NCBI GenBank assembly: GCA_947846985.1
Contig: CANTUZ010000002.1
Coordinates: 59,662,563 to 59,726,562 of the forward strand
DNA length: 64,000 nucleotides
Direction of reading: 5' to 3'
From: Fratercula arctica
Taxonomy: Eukaryota; Chordata; Aves; Charadriiformes; Alcidae
This document shows positions 12,801 to 24,903 of the stretch, one piece after another. The translations under genes and the position numbers were made by a program. The stretch's first letter is position 1. Every line of letters starts with the position of its first letter. A model generated the notes under the pieces. It ran no database searches and had not been told where the DNA came from. It saw nothing but the letters and a program-made list of their open reading frames with translations.

Positions 12801-14132
12801 GGTGACACGGTAGAGCATATATTCAGCAGTTTAATGAGTTCCCATCTAGGGAAATTCTGTGAAGACCTTCAAAGCATCACATGCTTTTTCTGCATTATTT
12901 TGTTCTCTGCCTTATCGCTAACCTTCTTCACTTTTTCCATTCTATTACAAACCCTTGGAGAATAATTTGTATGGTAATTTTTGTGAATTAAGTATCCTGG
13001 GAGATAGATGAACATCATTAAGCTATTACCATGTTTAACATTCCTGTTGCCAAAAGTGGAAGGCTAATTCTACTCCTTTAATTTCTTATGGATTGCTTTG
13101 CTTTTTTGTCGTGGCCACAGGTGTCCAATTTATTCCCAACTCTGTGGAGATATTTTCATTGCAAGTCTTAGAAAATACAGGTTGTAGTAAGTTGGAAGTG
13201 CTTGCATGTTAAAATGGCTAGAATATCTTGAAAAAGTACTTAAAAATAATGTTTTTAGCAATTCAGAATTCTTACTGTCTTGAAGGAGATTGCTTTTGTT
13301 CATGAACTTTAAGGTTCCTCCTTGGTCCACCATGATTGCCATCTGCCAATGAGCACAGTCATCTCATCCTTTTTTGCAAAGTATTACTAGATTCAGCAAG
13401 ATTGTTTGGCTGAACTTTTGGGTCAAGAGCTGTCTCTGACTACTCACCATTGATGATTTTTGACTTAAGAGTATTAAGTTTTTTCTTGTTTATGACATTA
13501 AAGTTTCTTTCATGAGCATGTAACTGTGGCAGCAGCCACGTTTCCACTTCATATTTCATCTCTAGTTTTTGTATTAATCATATTACATTTCCAATTAAGT
13601 TCTACTTATGAATTTGTTTCAGTGTGGTTCTTAGGGGAATCAGTAAATGTGTTTTATAATTAAGTGCTCAAATATTAGAATTTAATAGTTCGTAATTAGA
13701 GGGTTTTTAAATTAGAAATCTGTCTTCCTATACAATTTGAGGAGCTAAAATCTAATTTAAATCTTCACCTTAAGGAAAATTCATAAATGGACTAAACTAA
13801 AGCACTGAAATACATTTTTAATTAAAGGGAGGAAACTGCTAATCAAGTGCAACTTAGGAACATAACCCAATAGTGAAGGTATTGTATAGCATCATATAGT
13901 TTCTTTATGCTAGAGAATGAAATACAGTGGTTTAAAAAATTAGATGAAACATTACTTAAAGCAGTGAGTTTCAATTTGCCATAAGAGGTGTCCCATGGTA
14001 GAAGGATTCCCATTATCTTTCTATTTCATTGTAGAAATAAATATATACGTTCTGAAGCACATGGGTAAGGACTAATAATGTTTGCATTGTTCAGTGGCAT
14101 GCATGCTGTCATGCAGATGCCTGATACTGAAG
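9831..14132. other. AT-rich non-coding stretch
   Basis: No gene or known repeat was recognised. A slightly GC-richer patch at about 12040-12430 carries overlapping open frames on both strands (68 and 85 codons) with no recognisable product. The stretch at 13560-13870 is rich in TAATT/ATTA cores, of the kind bound by homeodomains, and could be a regulatory element. Confidence 0.35.
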
Positions 14133-14160
14133 GCATGCGTATATGTATGTATATGTATAT
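14133..14160. repeat. 28-bp alternating purine-pyrimidine tract
   Basis: Every step from G at 14133 to T at 14160 alternates purine and pyrimidine, mixing GC, GT and AT steps with TATG repeats. It could be Z-DNA-prone or a degenerate microsatellite. Confidence 0.7.
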
Positions 14161-14263
14161 CAGTCTGTAGTTATTTTCTGAGGTGCAAGGAGTCATAGGA
14201 GTCTTGATGGGTGGTTAGGGCTGTGTTTATAGTCAGAAATCCTGTTTTCTCCTTGGCCAAAAG

Positions 14264-14400
14264 CTCACTGCAAGCAAAATGCTGATTCTGTGGGAAAACC
14301 AGCACAAATTCTACATGGGATATTGGCCAGGAAGAGGTATTGAACTGGAAGCTGAAGGAATGATTTTCATGTATGAGCCGAAAAGAGACAGACTCCTGAG
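14264..14400 (+). other. candidate coding exon, plus strand (unidentified)
   Basis: A 137-nt segment is bordered by a pyrimidine-rich acceptor-like stretch (about 14241-14256, ending AAAAG at 14263) and a strong donor, CTGAG followed by GTAAGA at 14401. It is open for 45 codons in phase 0 and ends two bases into a codon. The peptide is mixed and protein-like, with MLILWENQHKFYMGYW and then GRGIELEAEGMIFMYEPKR. A stop (TAA) arises exactly at the donor, so the frame only makes sense if spliced. The next compatible segment in the window is 55150-55226, which begins with the single base needed. I do not recognise a family, and the A between the pyrimidine tract and the AG weakens the acceptor. 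It may be chance. Confidence 0.25.
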
Positions 14401-14499
14401 GTAAGATCAGTATTAACAGGGTCGGTTTAAGATGTAAGCAAAACAGGCAATTGCCTACAATGGCATATTGATGGGATTGGCCTTGACGCTTGTGATGTT

Positions 14500-15350
14500 T
14501 TTGTGCTTGACCTCAGCTTGCCTCTGCAGAAACAGCACCATGAAGATCCCAGGTTATATGTATATTACTGGACACAGAAGCTTTCCCCAATTCTTGAGAC
14601 AGGGTGGATGCTGAGGCCGCATCTTGATCCAGTCTGAGCAGGCTCTCCATCCTTATCCATGAAAAAAATACCTAGATACGCAGGCTCAGCTGAATGCACA
14701 GGTATTTTCTGGCAGCCTGCCTGGAGAATTGGGATATCAGGTCTCCAGTGCATCCGTGCAAGTGGGTCTAGACACTGCTGGAAGCATTTTCTCCAAGTTA
14801 CTGATGTCCCTGAGAGCAAACAAGCATGAGAAACAACCTCCCTGGTTATGTGCCCCAGTAAGGTGAAGCCCAAGTCCCTGACTGCATATCTTGCTCTAGC
14901 TGCCCTGCTCCTGCTTCCCCACATAGCTGTTGTGGGGAGAGGTGTACACAAAAGGGCTGCCATGGCAGGGAGAATGAGGTTCTTCAAGACTTGTTCTTCC
15001 CTTCTGCCTTGCATCCCCTTCCCCAGGACAGTGGTGCAACATTGCCTTATGATCAAGACTGTGTGGCGAGGACACAGCGGCAGAGAGAGGTCTGAAGCAA
15101 GCCATATGTGTAGGGTCACACTTGGTTATTTAGGTGGAGGAGTGTGTTTGGTTTTGTCAGCCTGAGGTGCAGAGAGAAACGTTGTCCTGGGGGAGCCATC
15201 CTGCCACCTATTCAGTATAGCCTGAGCTCCTCGGAAAGGATGAGCCTGTCCTGAGATTAAACTCACATCCCCTGGGAACCTGGCACAGCAGGGACATAGA
15301 AGGTATCATGGCAAGTGGGTATGGCTGAAACTCCAGTTAAACCTTCCAAG
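14500..15350. other. GC-richer block with overlapping open frames, unidentified
   Basis: This block is visibly richer in G and C than its flanks and has open frames on both strands: minus 14565-15119 (184 codons) and plus 14848-15165 (105 codons). Neither peptide has a recognisable domain. The minus one has scattered Cys, Arg and Pro and no low-complexity signal. Fewer stops are expected in GC-richer DNA, so length alone is weak evidence. It could be an old transposon remnant, a non-coding-RNA exon or a decayed retrocopy. Confidence 0.3.
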
Positions 15351-15995
15351 CAAGGGTTCATCTAACTCTTAAGGGGTTTAACCAACTTTTCATGGTGGGA
15401 AAGTTTCTCTGCTGTTACTAATAGCAGGCAGTGGTGTTGTTCTCATTGTTTTAGCACAGTTAAAGGTTTGTGCAGGAAATACCTCACAGAATGGTGTTTG
15501 CCTCGGAAATCTGACCCCACCGTTTGCCTTAATTTCCTTATGCTCTAATGACACCGCTGGTGCATCTCTACTTGTCATCAATTTAGTTATGGTTTGCTCA
15601 ATAGTGGCTGATGACCCAGGCAGGAAATCCTCACAAGCACCGACACAAGCTGATATGTTCATGATCTTAGTCCTCTTGCTCGTGACTTCTTGACATATTG
15701 AGGGTAAATCATTCAGATCTCTTTAAACATGTGGTTGATTTTAGGAAGTTTTTGGGTTTTCCACCTTTATATTACACAAATTATATCACTGTAATTGCAG
15801 TTATATCAGTAGATGTAATTTTATCTCATATTAAGCTGCATCGTGATGCCAAAGAAGTGGAAAGGGATCTAAATGTAAATGATAAACTGGGACACAGAAT
15901 CTGCTGAAGCAGATCTTTATTAATTACTTTGGTGGTGGTGGTTTTGGTTGTTTTTCACATTATGTGATCTGATATTACTGTGTGCTTCTATTCTC
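15351..15995. other. non-coding stretch, nothing recognised
   Basis: AT-rich sequence with no domain-bearing frame or identified repeat. Confidence 0.35.
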
Positions 15996-16031
15996 GGGGG
16001 GTGGGGGGAGTGGGGGTGGGGGGTGGGGGGG
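15996..16031 (+). repeat. G-rich tract with quadruplex potential
   Basis: The tract is almost pure G, with runs of 3 to 7 G separated by single T or AGT interruptions. It has more than four G-runs within 36 bp, which meets the usual sequence rule for an intramolecular G-quadruplex on the plus strand. It stands alone in AT-rich DNA. Confidence 0.85.
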
Positions 16032-18275
16032 ATGGAATTAGCAAGATCCTTGTTTAAAATTGCACTTTTACTTTTTGACTAGCTGAAATTTTCCACTGAA
16101 TTGTAGGTTGAAAAATTCAGTAATGGATGATGCTGACTTATTTGGCAAGACAATCTGGTACACATGCCACAATGGTATGGCTCACAGACTATAATAAAAA
16201 ATTACTTATGTATTATGCCCTTCATTAATATTTCAGGATTCAGACAGTAAAGGGAGCAATTTATCTCAGTATAAGTTAGAATACTGTTTAATAAGATTTG
16301 CGAGGAGACAAGATTAATGTTAATAATGTTTTTTCATTGACAGGAAAATAGTGTTAACATTAGTAATTCACTCTTTCTGTTAAAAGTACAGCATTCGTTT
16401 TACAGCTATCCACAACAACAAGGTCAAACTGAAAAAAAGCATGGACTGTAAACAAGGTCAGGCCTATAAAAAAGTAAAACATGAATCTGTTTTCCTAGGC
16501 TAAAATCTTATTAGAATGAATATTCTTACAGATCAGAATGAAGGTGATGAAGGCTATAAAGCTATTCAAGCAGAATAATTCAACTTAAGTGTCTTTCCAT
16601 TCCAGAAAGTGGATATTTCTTTTTTTTTGATACTCTCAAACAGTGAATTTGAAACTCATCTAATTAAACCTCAACTTTGCTATGTTTTGTAGTCTCCTTG
16701 ATTCTGAAAATAATACATGTAACTTCATTTCATTTGTTAAGTTTTAGGGCATAAATGAGTGTGGTACAGGGTTTCTTGAAGGTATATTGAGCAAAGTCTA
16801 TATTCAAGAAAACAATACATTTGTTGTGCTTGGGTAAATGTTTCCCCTTCAGAATATATTTGGATTCATTAAGATGACACATAGACAGACATGAATATGG
16901 AATATTTGGTTCCTCTGAGATTCCTCATACATAGCTGAGGACTTTTCTAGGTTATGGCAGTATCCATGCTGATGCTAATATGGCACTGTTGTAGTTGCAC
17001 TGATAATATTCTAATGAAGACACAAATAAGGTTTGTATCAATTCAAGAAACTACACTATCTAAATTAATCCACTTCATATAGTATACTCTACAAATATGC
17101 ATAAGAGTAGTTTTGTGTGTAATTACTTTTATGCATGTATTATGATCAAAACATGGTATATATAAAAGTTTGTGTGTGTATACTTGAAAACTCTGAATTT
17201 TTGATATGTCCCAAAGCATAATGGCATATTGAGCCACCACCTTGCATGTATGCATAATACAAAGAATATGTTCAATACCAGCATTCATAAATTCTACGTC
17301 AGTCCACGTGTGCATATCCACACAAACAGCATATCCAGGGCAAAGCTCTGACATAACAAGAAGGTCCGTGATTGATGTCTCCCCATTCTAAATTGTTCTG
17401 TGTTCGTATACAAACAATACATACCATATATAGCCCACAGCCCTGGTGAATTTCCTTACTACCAGTCTCTGTGTTTTTACTGTCTCTCTGAATATTTAGT
17501 TAATTATGGAAGGAAGAGCAACTAAAACTGCAGCAACAGAAGAGCAAATAACTCTTAAACTTCTGGTAGTAAAGCATCCTGTCTAAATTTGCCAGGGAAA
17601 GGACTTTTATTTTTGATTTTCATTTCTCAGATGTGTGGAGTATTTTTCTACAAATTCCTAGATTCTATGCAAAAATAGTCCTTCCATATGAAGAACAAAA
17701 TATGTCTAAAACAATGGGAGGAAATGTCTCTCTCAGTGTTTTCGTGTTTTGGCTCTTGCTTATTTTGAATAAGCAATTAAAAATACCAGGACATGTATGC
17801 ACAGCTGTGAAAATAAATGTTGGACACAACTAAGCACATAATATCAAAGTTTTTCTTCCACTGTAAGTGTTCGGCCCTTCCTGAACTCTGTTAGTTACGA
17901 GTTTATCTAAGGCTTAATCTTGACTGTAGCCACCATAATTGTTAAATACCACCTTTAAATGGAAGTCTCAGGTAGAAAATGTTTGAACAATGTTTCATGC
18001 AACTCTGTCTGCAAAAACTTGGCCTGGTATTTGTACGTCTGCACAGTTGCATATTATGTGACCCAGAACAGAAAATACTTGCTGCGCAGCTAGAATGTGC
18101 AAATTAAAAATGCGTAAGAGTTTGTTATCTATACATATCTAAGAAGTTGGATTTGCTTGTATGAGTATTCTAGTTCAGAGCTATAGCTGTAGCTCTTTCT
18201 TTGATTGGAGTATTTCCATTTAAAGTTAGGGGAGTCCAATGTGAAATATTGCATACGAACTGGTAACTTCATGTG
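16032..18275. other. AT-rich non-coding stretch
   Basis: No gene recognised. A strong acceptor-like TTTCATTTCTCAG ends at 17631, followed by a 66-codon frame ending at 17833 with an AATAAA nearby. The peptide is not recognised and is probably chance. Confidence 0.35.
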
Positions 18276-18301
18276 ATACATGTGTGTGTGTGCGTATGCA
18301 C
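18276..18301. repeat. 26-bp alternating purine-pyrimidine tract with (TG)n core
   Basis: Alternation is unbroken from 18276 to 18301 and includes a run of TG dinucleotides followed by TGCGTATGCAC. This is a classical Z-DNA-type sequence and a possible polymorphic microsatellite. Confidence 0.7.
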
Positions 18302-19588
18302 CCGCATACATTCTTTTTCCTTCACCATCCACAAAGGCTGCAGAGCATATTTGCAGAAGCAGTCCTGTGGACATCACTTGGGCTATCTAAGAATGGCCTA
18401 CAAGGTCTAATGCAGAGAATTGTAGTTTTGTGAGTAATGTTGCTGTGCTCTGTGATGAAGCAAATAGGGGTTAAAATAATTATGAGTATTCAGGGTTCTT
18501 GCTGTTTTGCTAATAGATGCTGATTCCCTTTATGGTTTTCTGCTTGCATTTGAAGATTCTGCTGTCCTATGGAAATACCAATGGAAGAGAGTGTATCAGT
18601 CCCTTGGAGTCTGTTATTTCCACACATGCAAATTGTGTGTAATTATGGATTCAAATGAACAGTTTATTTTTTAAGAAGTTCTTCATTCTCTGTGCAGAGA
18701 CTCTGAAGAGGGTTAGGACGGTTCTTGGGAAATGTGCATGGCTTTTCTGTGGTAGGAAGAATATCATATGAGTTGCTTCTATATGTCTTCTGAGTTTTGA
18801 GAAGTCCAATTTTAGCTTCTCCAAGATGGAGTCAAAGCTCCTGAAAAATTCTCATCATGGCTGTCAGATTGATGTTTGCTTGAAACAAATGCCAGCAGTA
18901 AACATAGCCTGTAAGATTTATTCAGGGAATAAAGCATAACATTTACACAGAAAGAGGGCAGCATTAGAGTGAAGAGAGATGTTCAGAGCTGACCTTTGGC
19001 AAGCAGGACAAATTTCTAAGTATGAATGGCCCAGTCACATAGATTAGTTTCCAGAACAATTAATTCCTCATGAAAGAGAAGGTCAGACAGAGAGCATATG
19101 CAGGACCATTTTGAGTTTAATTTATTTTAGTGTATTAAACAAAAAAGCCAAATTGCATTTTACCAAACATTCTTTAAGACAACTAATTGTTAGAGTGTTA
19201 AAAAAAATATTTTAGAAGTATAAACCTAAAGCCAAATTACTTAAAAAAAACTGGTAAGGAAGTGATACTGGAGGAAAAGGAATTGGTTTGACTGAACTGG
19301 AGGTCCTTGATTGAGGAAACTTAAATTTTTCAAAGTCTTCCTTGGACTTTGGGTGAATGTCTGTGTAAATGTCACCTTCTGTTTTAGCTCTGTGAAATGG
19401 GAATGGCAATGAAGCTTTTATTATTATTTCTGTGTGCATAAGTTATTTAGATTTTGAGGGGGTTTCAAAAATCTCTGCATTTATTTTGGTTTTGTGTTTT
19501 GTTGTTTTTAATGGTCAGCATTGTTCTATGGATCAGGTAGCCTTTTCATCTTTCAAATCTTTACTGAGGGCTGTAATTTATGCTCCAA
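18302..19588. other. AT-rich non-coding stretch, nothing recognised
   Basis: Only short chance frames and A/T runs are visible. Confidence 0.35.
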
Positions 19589-19642
19589 ATGAAATGGCTT
19601 TGCTACAAATGTGATCCTTGTCTCACATGAAATGGCTTTGCT
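19589..19642. repeat. short tandem duplication, 38-bp period
   Basis: ATGAAATGGCTTTGCT occurs exactly at 19589-19604 and 19627-19642. The following bases also match loosely (ACAAATGTGA against GTAAGTGTGA), suggesting a 38-bp local duplication that has started to diverge. Confidence 0.7.
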
Positions 19643-22416
19643 GTAAGTGTGACACAGTGACACTAATGTGAGCCAGTCAGCTTGCCAGATTGCTATTAGT
19701 TTGTAATAAACATTTAGAAAAATGAAGCATCATTAAAGGAAATCAGCTGTTTCATGTAGCTGCTGCTTATTTATAGACACTCTGCTTACATGAATTAATT
19801 AGCCCCTGATTGGGGAAAGCACACTGTATCTCCACCTCTTGGCATCTTTCCATTCTGTTTCTTCTTTTGCTATCCTCTACTGTACTGGCATCCACAGGAT
19901 AAAATGAGTAATTTTCAAAAACACTTGGTGCAACACAAAATGATTGTAATACAATTTTAATGTAGGTATTCCTCAGTACTTATTCACAGCAGAAGACCAT
20001 TTCCTTATGACAGTCTTTTACTCCAGTAATATTATCTCTTAATTGAAGAACAAGCATTATGCAGGCTGTGTTATTCAGCCAAAAAAAAAGGTTGTTTTGG
20101 TTTTTGTTTCACCGCATCGTTTCAGGCACAAAGACTGTTGTTCTGTGGTTATATAACCAGAAACTAGCCTAAGCAGTCACACTGGTGTTACATTAGTTAT
20201 TTACTGCTGTGATTTTAATACCGTTTCAAACCCCTTTAAGACACTTGCCTAGATGAAAATTGGTATTGAAAGTCTTCTTTAAATTAATATGTCAGTCCTA
20301 GATTCATATTTGTCAAAACCTTCAGTTTTCTTGTTCGGTGCCAGTAAAATAAGTTTCTGCTTTGTCAAACGGTTACTCATGGCAGCAATTTAAGAAATAC
20401 TTAGATATTCTGTAAGAGTATTCTTTATTTTTAAAACTTCCTACTTTGCCCAGCCCAGCCCAGTCAGTTGTGTACCTTTATGCTTAAAGAACATTGCAGA
20501 ATAGATTAGATCAACTCATTAGAGTGAAGGTTGATACTTCTGGGGTAACAATTATAGTTAGTTCATGCCTTTTCTTCTTAAGGCATTCAAAACCTGGACT
20601 GCTAGAAAAGGAATTGAATTAATTATAAAATACAACAATTACCAAAAAGTAGGAATCGCAATTTGAAAAAGTCATTATGTTTATCTGGAGATTACAGGAA
20701 AGCATAAGGGAATGCATTTGATTTTAGCATGGAAAACAAAACATTATTTGTCATCAATTTGCTAAGCAAAAAAGAGTGGTAAAACATAGCTGAACTGTTG
20801 TTCAGAATCAGATGCTCTTGAGTGTCATTCTCCCGCGTATTCCCAAAAGATTCTTGGGACTAGTACATTCCTCAATGTACTAATCAGAGCAACCAGAATA
20901 AAATTTTTTAATGGGTGTTAGCCATTGATGCGAGTTTGATCAAAGAGATGAGAGATGATGTCAGGTGAGAATCAAGCGGGATTTCCAAGGAAGGTAACAC
21001 ACCAATAAACAGCAAACACTTTGCAGTAGCATCATATACTACGAGTTAGCGCATGTCTCTCTCATGCGCCTGTGGTCAAATATCAATACAAATTCCTGAC
21101 AGAACAATTGCAGGTCTTAATTAAAACTGGTAGAAAATAGGTCCAGCTGCTATTGGTTGTAATGGTTGTATTAGTAGCGTTTTGTGTCACTCAGCGCACA
21201 CTGACATTGTTTAAAGCCGTTGGGCATCCAGCAACACTGCGGGATAGGTGAGAGTGTGCAAATGGATCTCTCCAGTCTGAGTCAGTACGTTGTGCTTTTT
21301 AGATAGTGTCACAGCTGGTTTTGGAGCTTCATGGTATGCAGTAAAAAACAAAGCCCACCTTTTTAAGAGTTCATATTCTAAAGTAAAGAATCAGAGCATA
21401 ATAGATAGTAAGAATTATTTTTCTGGACAGAAGAGGAAAGTATGTGAGTGGCAATTTCTAGTAACAATTTAATGCTTTTATCACCACCAGATTAATAATC
21501 AGTTATGTCAGCTTTTTCAGTAAATTAACGTTCTCTTGATAATTTTAACATTACAACTTTACATTACACTGAACTTTTACATTACAACTTGAACATGGAA
21601 GTTGTTTATTAAAACAAGATTAGTATTTTTAATAGAAAAGCAGCAACAACAAAAAAATCTTTAATAGTACAAGCAGGTATTCTTATGTAGGAAAGCTGTA
21701 CTGTTGGGGCAATGGAATAGGCCTGAGTAGGGAAATGAGCACCACATCAAGAAAGGCATCTTTCTCACAGCTACACAGCAGATTGGTATGGAACAGAAGC
21801 TTTTGCACAGTGCCCTGAACATTAAGCTCTGCAAATTATTCTCTGTTCCTGGGTTGCCAATGAACAGTTTAATTTAAAACTGACCTCTCTGCTCCCTATG
21901 CCAGATAGTTGGGGAAGGATTGGAGCTGTAGCTGGACAGTAGATGCCTCTTCTGAGAAGTAATATTATAGTGCACAGAGGTTGTTGGGCGCAATACTGTA
22001 GTCATGTGACATTTCCGCAAATCACACAGCAGATTCTTAAATCAAACTTGTCCTTGATGATCACTTGCTATGTTAATAGATTAGATTTCAGCTACTCTTA
22101 TGCTGTCTAATAAATGTCTTCTCCTGTGCACTTGCCTTTCCACCTACCCATGGGATTAATATGGTACTCTAATAAAACATGAGGAGTCTGTAGTTTATTC
22201 CAGGAGGAATTTGGCTCGTATTTTCATCTCCTACTGCCTATCATCAGCCTTACATTGAATGGTAATTCGATTATCATCTAGGTCTCTTCCCAATCTCCAC
22301 TGAGTGCATATAAATTCAAGCCATCAAGTTTGCTAGAGGACTGTGCTTGATAGGGTGTCATGGCAAAGCTCTGAAAGAAAACACTTCAAAGGTATTTCCT
22401 GGAAAAAGTCCTATTA
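19643..22416. other. AT-rich non-coding stretch, nothing recognised
   Basis: Unique-looking sequence. About 19730-19830 contains ATTAATTAG-type homeodomain cores and is poor in low-complexity DNA, but no function can be assigned. Confidence 0.35.
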
Positions 22417-22443
22417 ATTTTGTTTGTTTGTTTGTTTGTTTGC
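22417..22443 (+). repeat. (TTTG)n microsatellite
   Basis: About six tandem TTTG units form a simple repeat. Confidence 0.85.
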
Positions 22444-23903
22444 TTGTGATTTCTGTTTCTAAGAGACTTTTTCTCTAAAACATGGCTAAAACAATGACAA
22501 GTATGGTTCCACCATTGTGTATAGCTGATATTAAGCATGCATATTTTATGAGTAGAAATAGAATCTGATACCTGACTTCAAAATTTAGTTCCTTTTGGCT
22601 AATGTAAGATCATCAGATCTGCAAGACACTTTTGCAGGTACCTGTGCAACCCACTTATCTTCATTAATGACGTGTGGTTATATGAGATAACAAAATTATA
22701 TGTCCATTTGGAATGATATGTTGGTTTTATTGTGAAGCTTGCTGGAAAACAGTATCCGACTATTACTTCTTTCTTACCTTTCTTGCCTGTGTTTTGTTAA
22801 GCGGTAAAATCTTCCTTCCCCCATAAAGGCAGTGGTTGTGAATCATGTACACAGAAGAAACTTCCTGCCATAAGAACTTGTCATTTCTGCAAGTCACGTT
22901 TCTGACTACAAGTGCTGTTTAAATGCATCATTAGCAATCATTATCGTGCAACAATACAAATTTAAATGTAAAAAGACATCTCTTTGTGAATTTAAAAAAA
23001 AACTAGTTAAATTAGTACTCAGTCCCAAAGGCATTTAAGAAGGTTTGACCACTGCTTAGATTAGGTTAGAGATTGGGTCATTGGTATGTCACCTAAGTTA
23101 AAAGTGATCTAAATTAATCTGTGTTAAAAGCTTGTATGGGCTTAAAAGATCCAATTAAAACTATTGCAACTTTTATTCAGAAGGCAAGGGCTTAGAATCA
23201 GAAAACAATTATTCCTTAAAGACCTATAATTAATCTTCCGCTTTCTCTTCAGCAGTTCTGAATTGTTCCTTTAAATTACATGTTTTAAGTCATAAACTAG
23301 TCCATAGTGCACCCTTATGCACTCATCCTCCTACTTTCATTGCTTTGTTATTGCTTCTGGTAGTTTTGTACATGTTTTAAAGTCATCTCTTTTCAAGATC
23401 TCTTTGATCTCTGTTTTCAGTTTTAGCCATTCTTTACCAGACATTTTGATTTTTAATCACTCTTCTGTAAATCCCTGCAGCTTCTCGATGTTTTAGCCAT
23501 TTTTTTCCTGCTCCATTTTTGCAATTAGGAATAATTGCAAGTAATTGAAAGTACAAGAACAAACTTTCTATCAGAATAATCTTTCCAGATATTTTTAAGT
23601 ATATCTTATTTTTTTCACTTGACACTTCAGAATATTGGAGAAATGAAGTATTCCTAATGCTGCTGTTTTAAAAAAGTTGTAACATTTTCACTATTTTTTT
23701 TTTCCTTCGTTGTGAAAGCCATGGCAAAAATATATAGAATTCTGGTGGAAAACACATTTTCCATCAGAGAAAAGCTGCATTTGTTTTACAAAAAAATATG
23801 GAATGAACTAAATGGAATAGGAGAAGAGTTTTATTTGATCCCATTCCTTTGCAACTCATGTTTAGGCAGATGATGTTAAAATTACTTTTTTTTTTCTTTT
23901 TAG
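22444..23903. other. AT-rich non-coding stretch, nothing recognised
   Basis: T-rich runs (23692-23703 and 23887-23895) and short frames only. Confidence 0.35.
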
Positions 23904-23980
23904 CTCTACGTACTGTTTCCTTTCATTGTTCTGATCTTAGCAGGCATTGAAAATGAAGGAGAATTTTCTGTCTATGTTAG
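23904..23980 (+). other. candidate coding exon, plus strand (membrane-helix-like peptide)
   Basis: A strong acceptor (a long T/C tract ending TTTTTAG at 23903) precedes 77 nt that are open for 25 codons and end AG before GTACTA, a weak donor. The peptide starts with a very hydrophobic run, LYVLFPFIVLILAGI, and continues ENEGEFSVYV. In frame it would join the segment at 55150-55226, which begins with the one base needed and continues with lysine-rich residues. That order, hydrophobic helix then basic stretch, would suit a membrane protein. T-rich DNA often translates to Leu, Phe, Val and Ile, so chance is a serious alternative. No family is recognised. Confidence 0.2.
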
Positions 23981-24286
23981 GTACTACAAGGTTACTTTTC
24001 ATTTTTAAAATATATTCTGGAGGAATACTTCTTCTTTTGTAGTTATTTTACTTCTTGTGTTTTGCTGGGTCACTTGGAAATAAGAATATGCATAAGAAAA
24101 GATGCAGTTTAGGAAAGTGTATGGATTATTGCTAAATTTAGCTCTGCCTCTGAAATATGTAGCCTTATGGCTGCTCTTACACATGAATGTCCTGATTTAG
24201 ATCTAATTTTGTCCTGTTTGTTGACACCAAAGACTAGTTGAGGAAGAGTTTTCTGCTTTCTTCTCCCTCTCCTCCCCTACTCCAAG

Positions 24287-24315
24287 CAATGCAAAGCCAC
24301 CAGTGGCATCCTGAG
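24287..24315 (+). other. candidate 29-nt microexon
   Basis: A long and almost uninterrupted pyrimidine tract (24249-24281) ends TCCAAG at 24286. Then come 29 nt and a consensus donor, CTGAG followed by GTAAGT at 24316. Both sites look stronger than the average candidate here. Two of three frames are open across it. If spliced after 23904-23980 in the frame proposed there, it would bring in a TGA near its end. It would then act as a stop-bearing exon, or belong to a non-coding transcript. Confidence 0.25.
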
Positions 24316-24846
24316 GTAAGTTACTGTTTAGTTAAGTGTATGTTTTCAAATACTGCCTGTATCTAGAAGAAAGAAGTACTTGCGCTGTTGACCTGTGATC
24401 CTCTTACGTTTGTTCTTTTGTAAAGCCTCTGAATATAACCTGGATACAATGCTGAAGGTGTACTGTAATAAATGGGGGCTGGGCTGCTTTGGGACTTGAA
24501 GTGCTAGAGAGAGAGAGATTCCTCCCCAAAGAGTGTGGAGAGGGTGTAGCAGCTGTGAACAGTGCTGTAATACTCGTTGGAACTGTGAGAAGTTACTATC
24601 ATTTCTAAAGGATCAGTGAATTCAGAGTGATTGAAAATGGGGTCTGTCGTTGCTTTCAGTTGTCCGAAGGCTGTTGAGATCAGTTTAAATATTTTCACTG
24701 ATTTCCATGACATTTGAAATAATTTGCATAAGAAGGCTGTCTCGCCCTTTAATGAAGCGATATAATGATCCAATTTTTTTTTCCTGCACAAAGAATTACC
24801 AACTCTGAGTCTGTAATATAAGATAGTTTGAAAGACCTGAGCCATC
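24316..24846. other. non-coding stretch overlapped by a long minus-strand open frame
   Basis: A 205-codon frame on the minus strand spans 24504-25121, the longest non-repeat frame in the window. Its middle is a Lys/Glu/Arg-rich run encoded by the pyrimidine tract at 24847-24903. The rest has no recognisable domain, so no gene is called. Confidence 0.3.
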
Positions 24847-24903
24847 CTGTTTCTTTTTTTCCCTGTTTCTTTTTTCCTCTGCTTCTTTTTTTCTATTTCT
24901 TTC
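24847..24903 (+). repeat. polypyrimidine tract
   Basis: Nearly pure C/T over about 57 bp, with repeated TTTCTTTTTT(C)CC blocks. On the minus strand it is a purine tract that lengthens an open frame. Confidence 0.75.

Noticed and set aside
17632..17833. Possible terminal exon after a strong acceptor, ending near an AATAAA
   Set aside because: The peptide is unrecognised, AATAAA is frequent in AT-rich DNA, and no upstream exon in phase was found.
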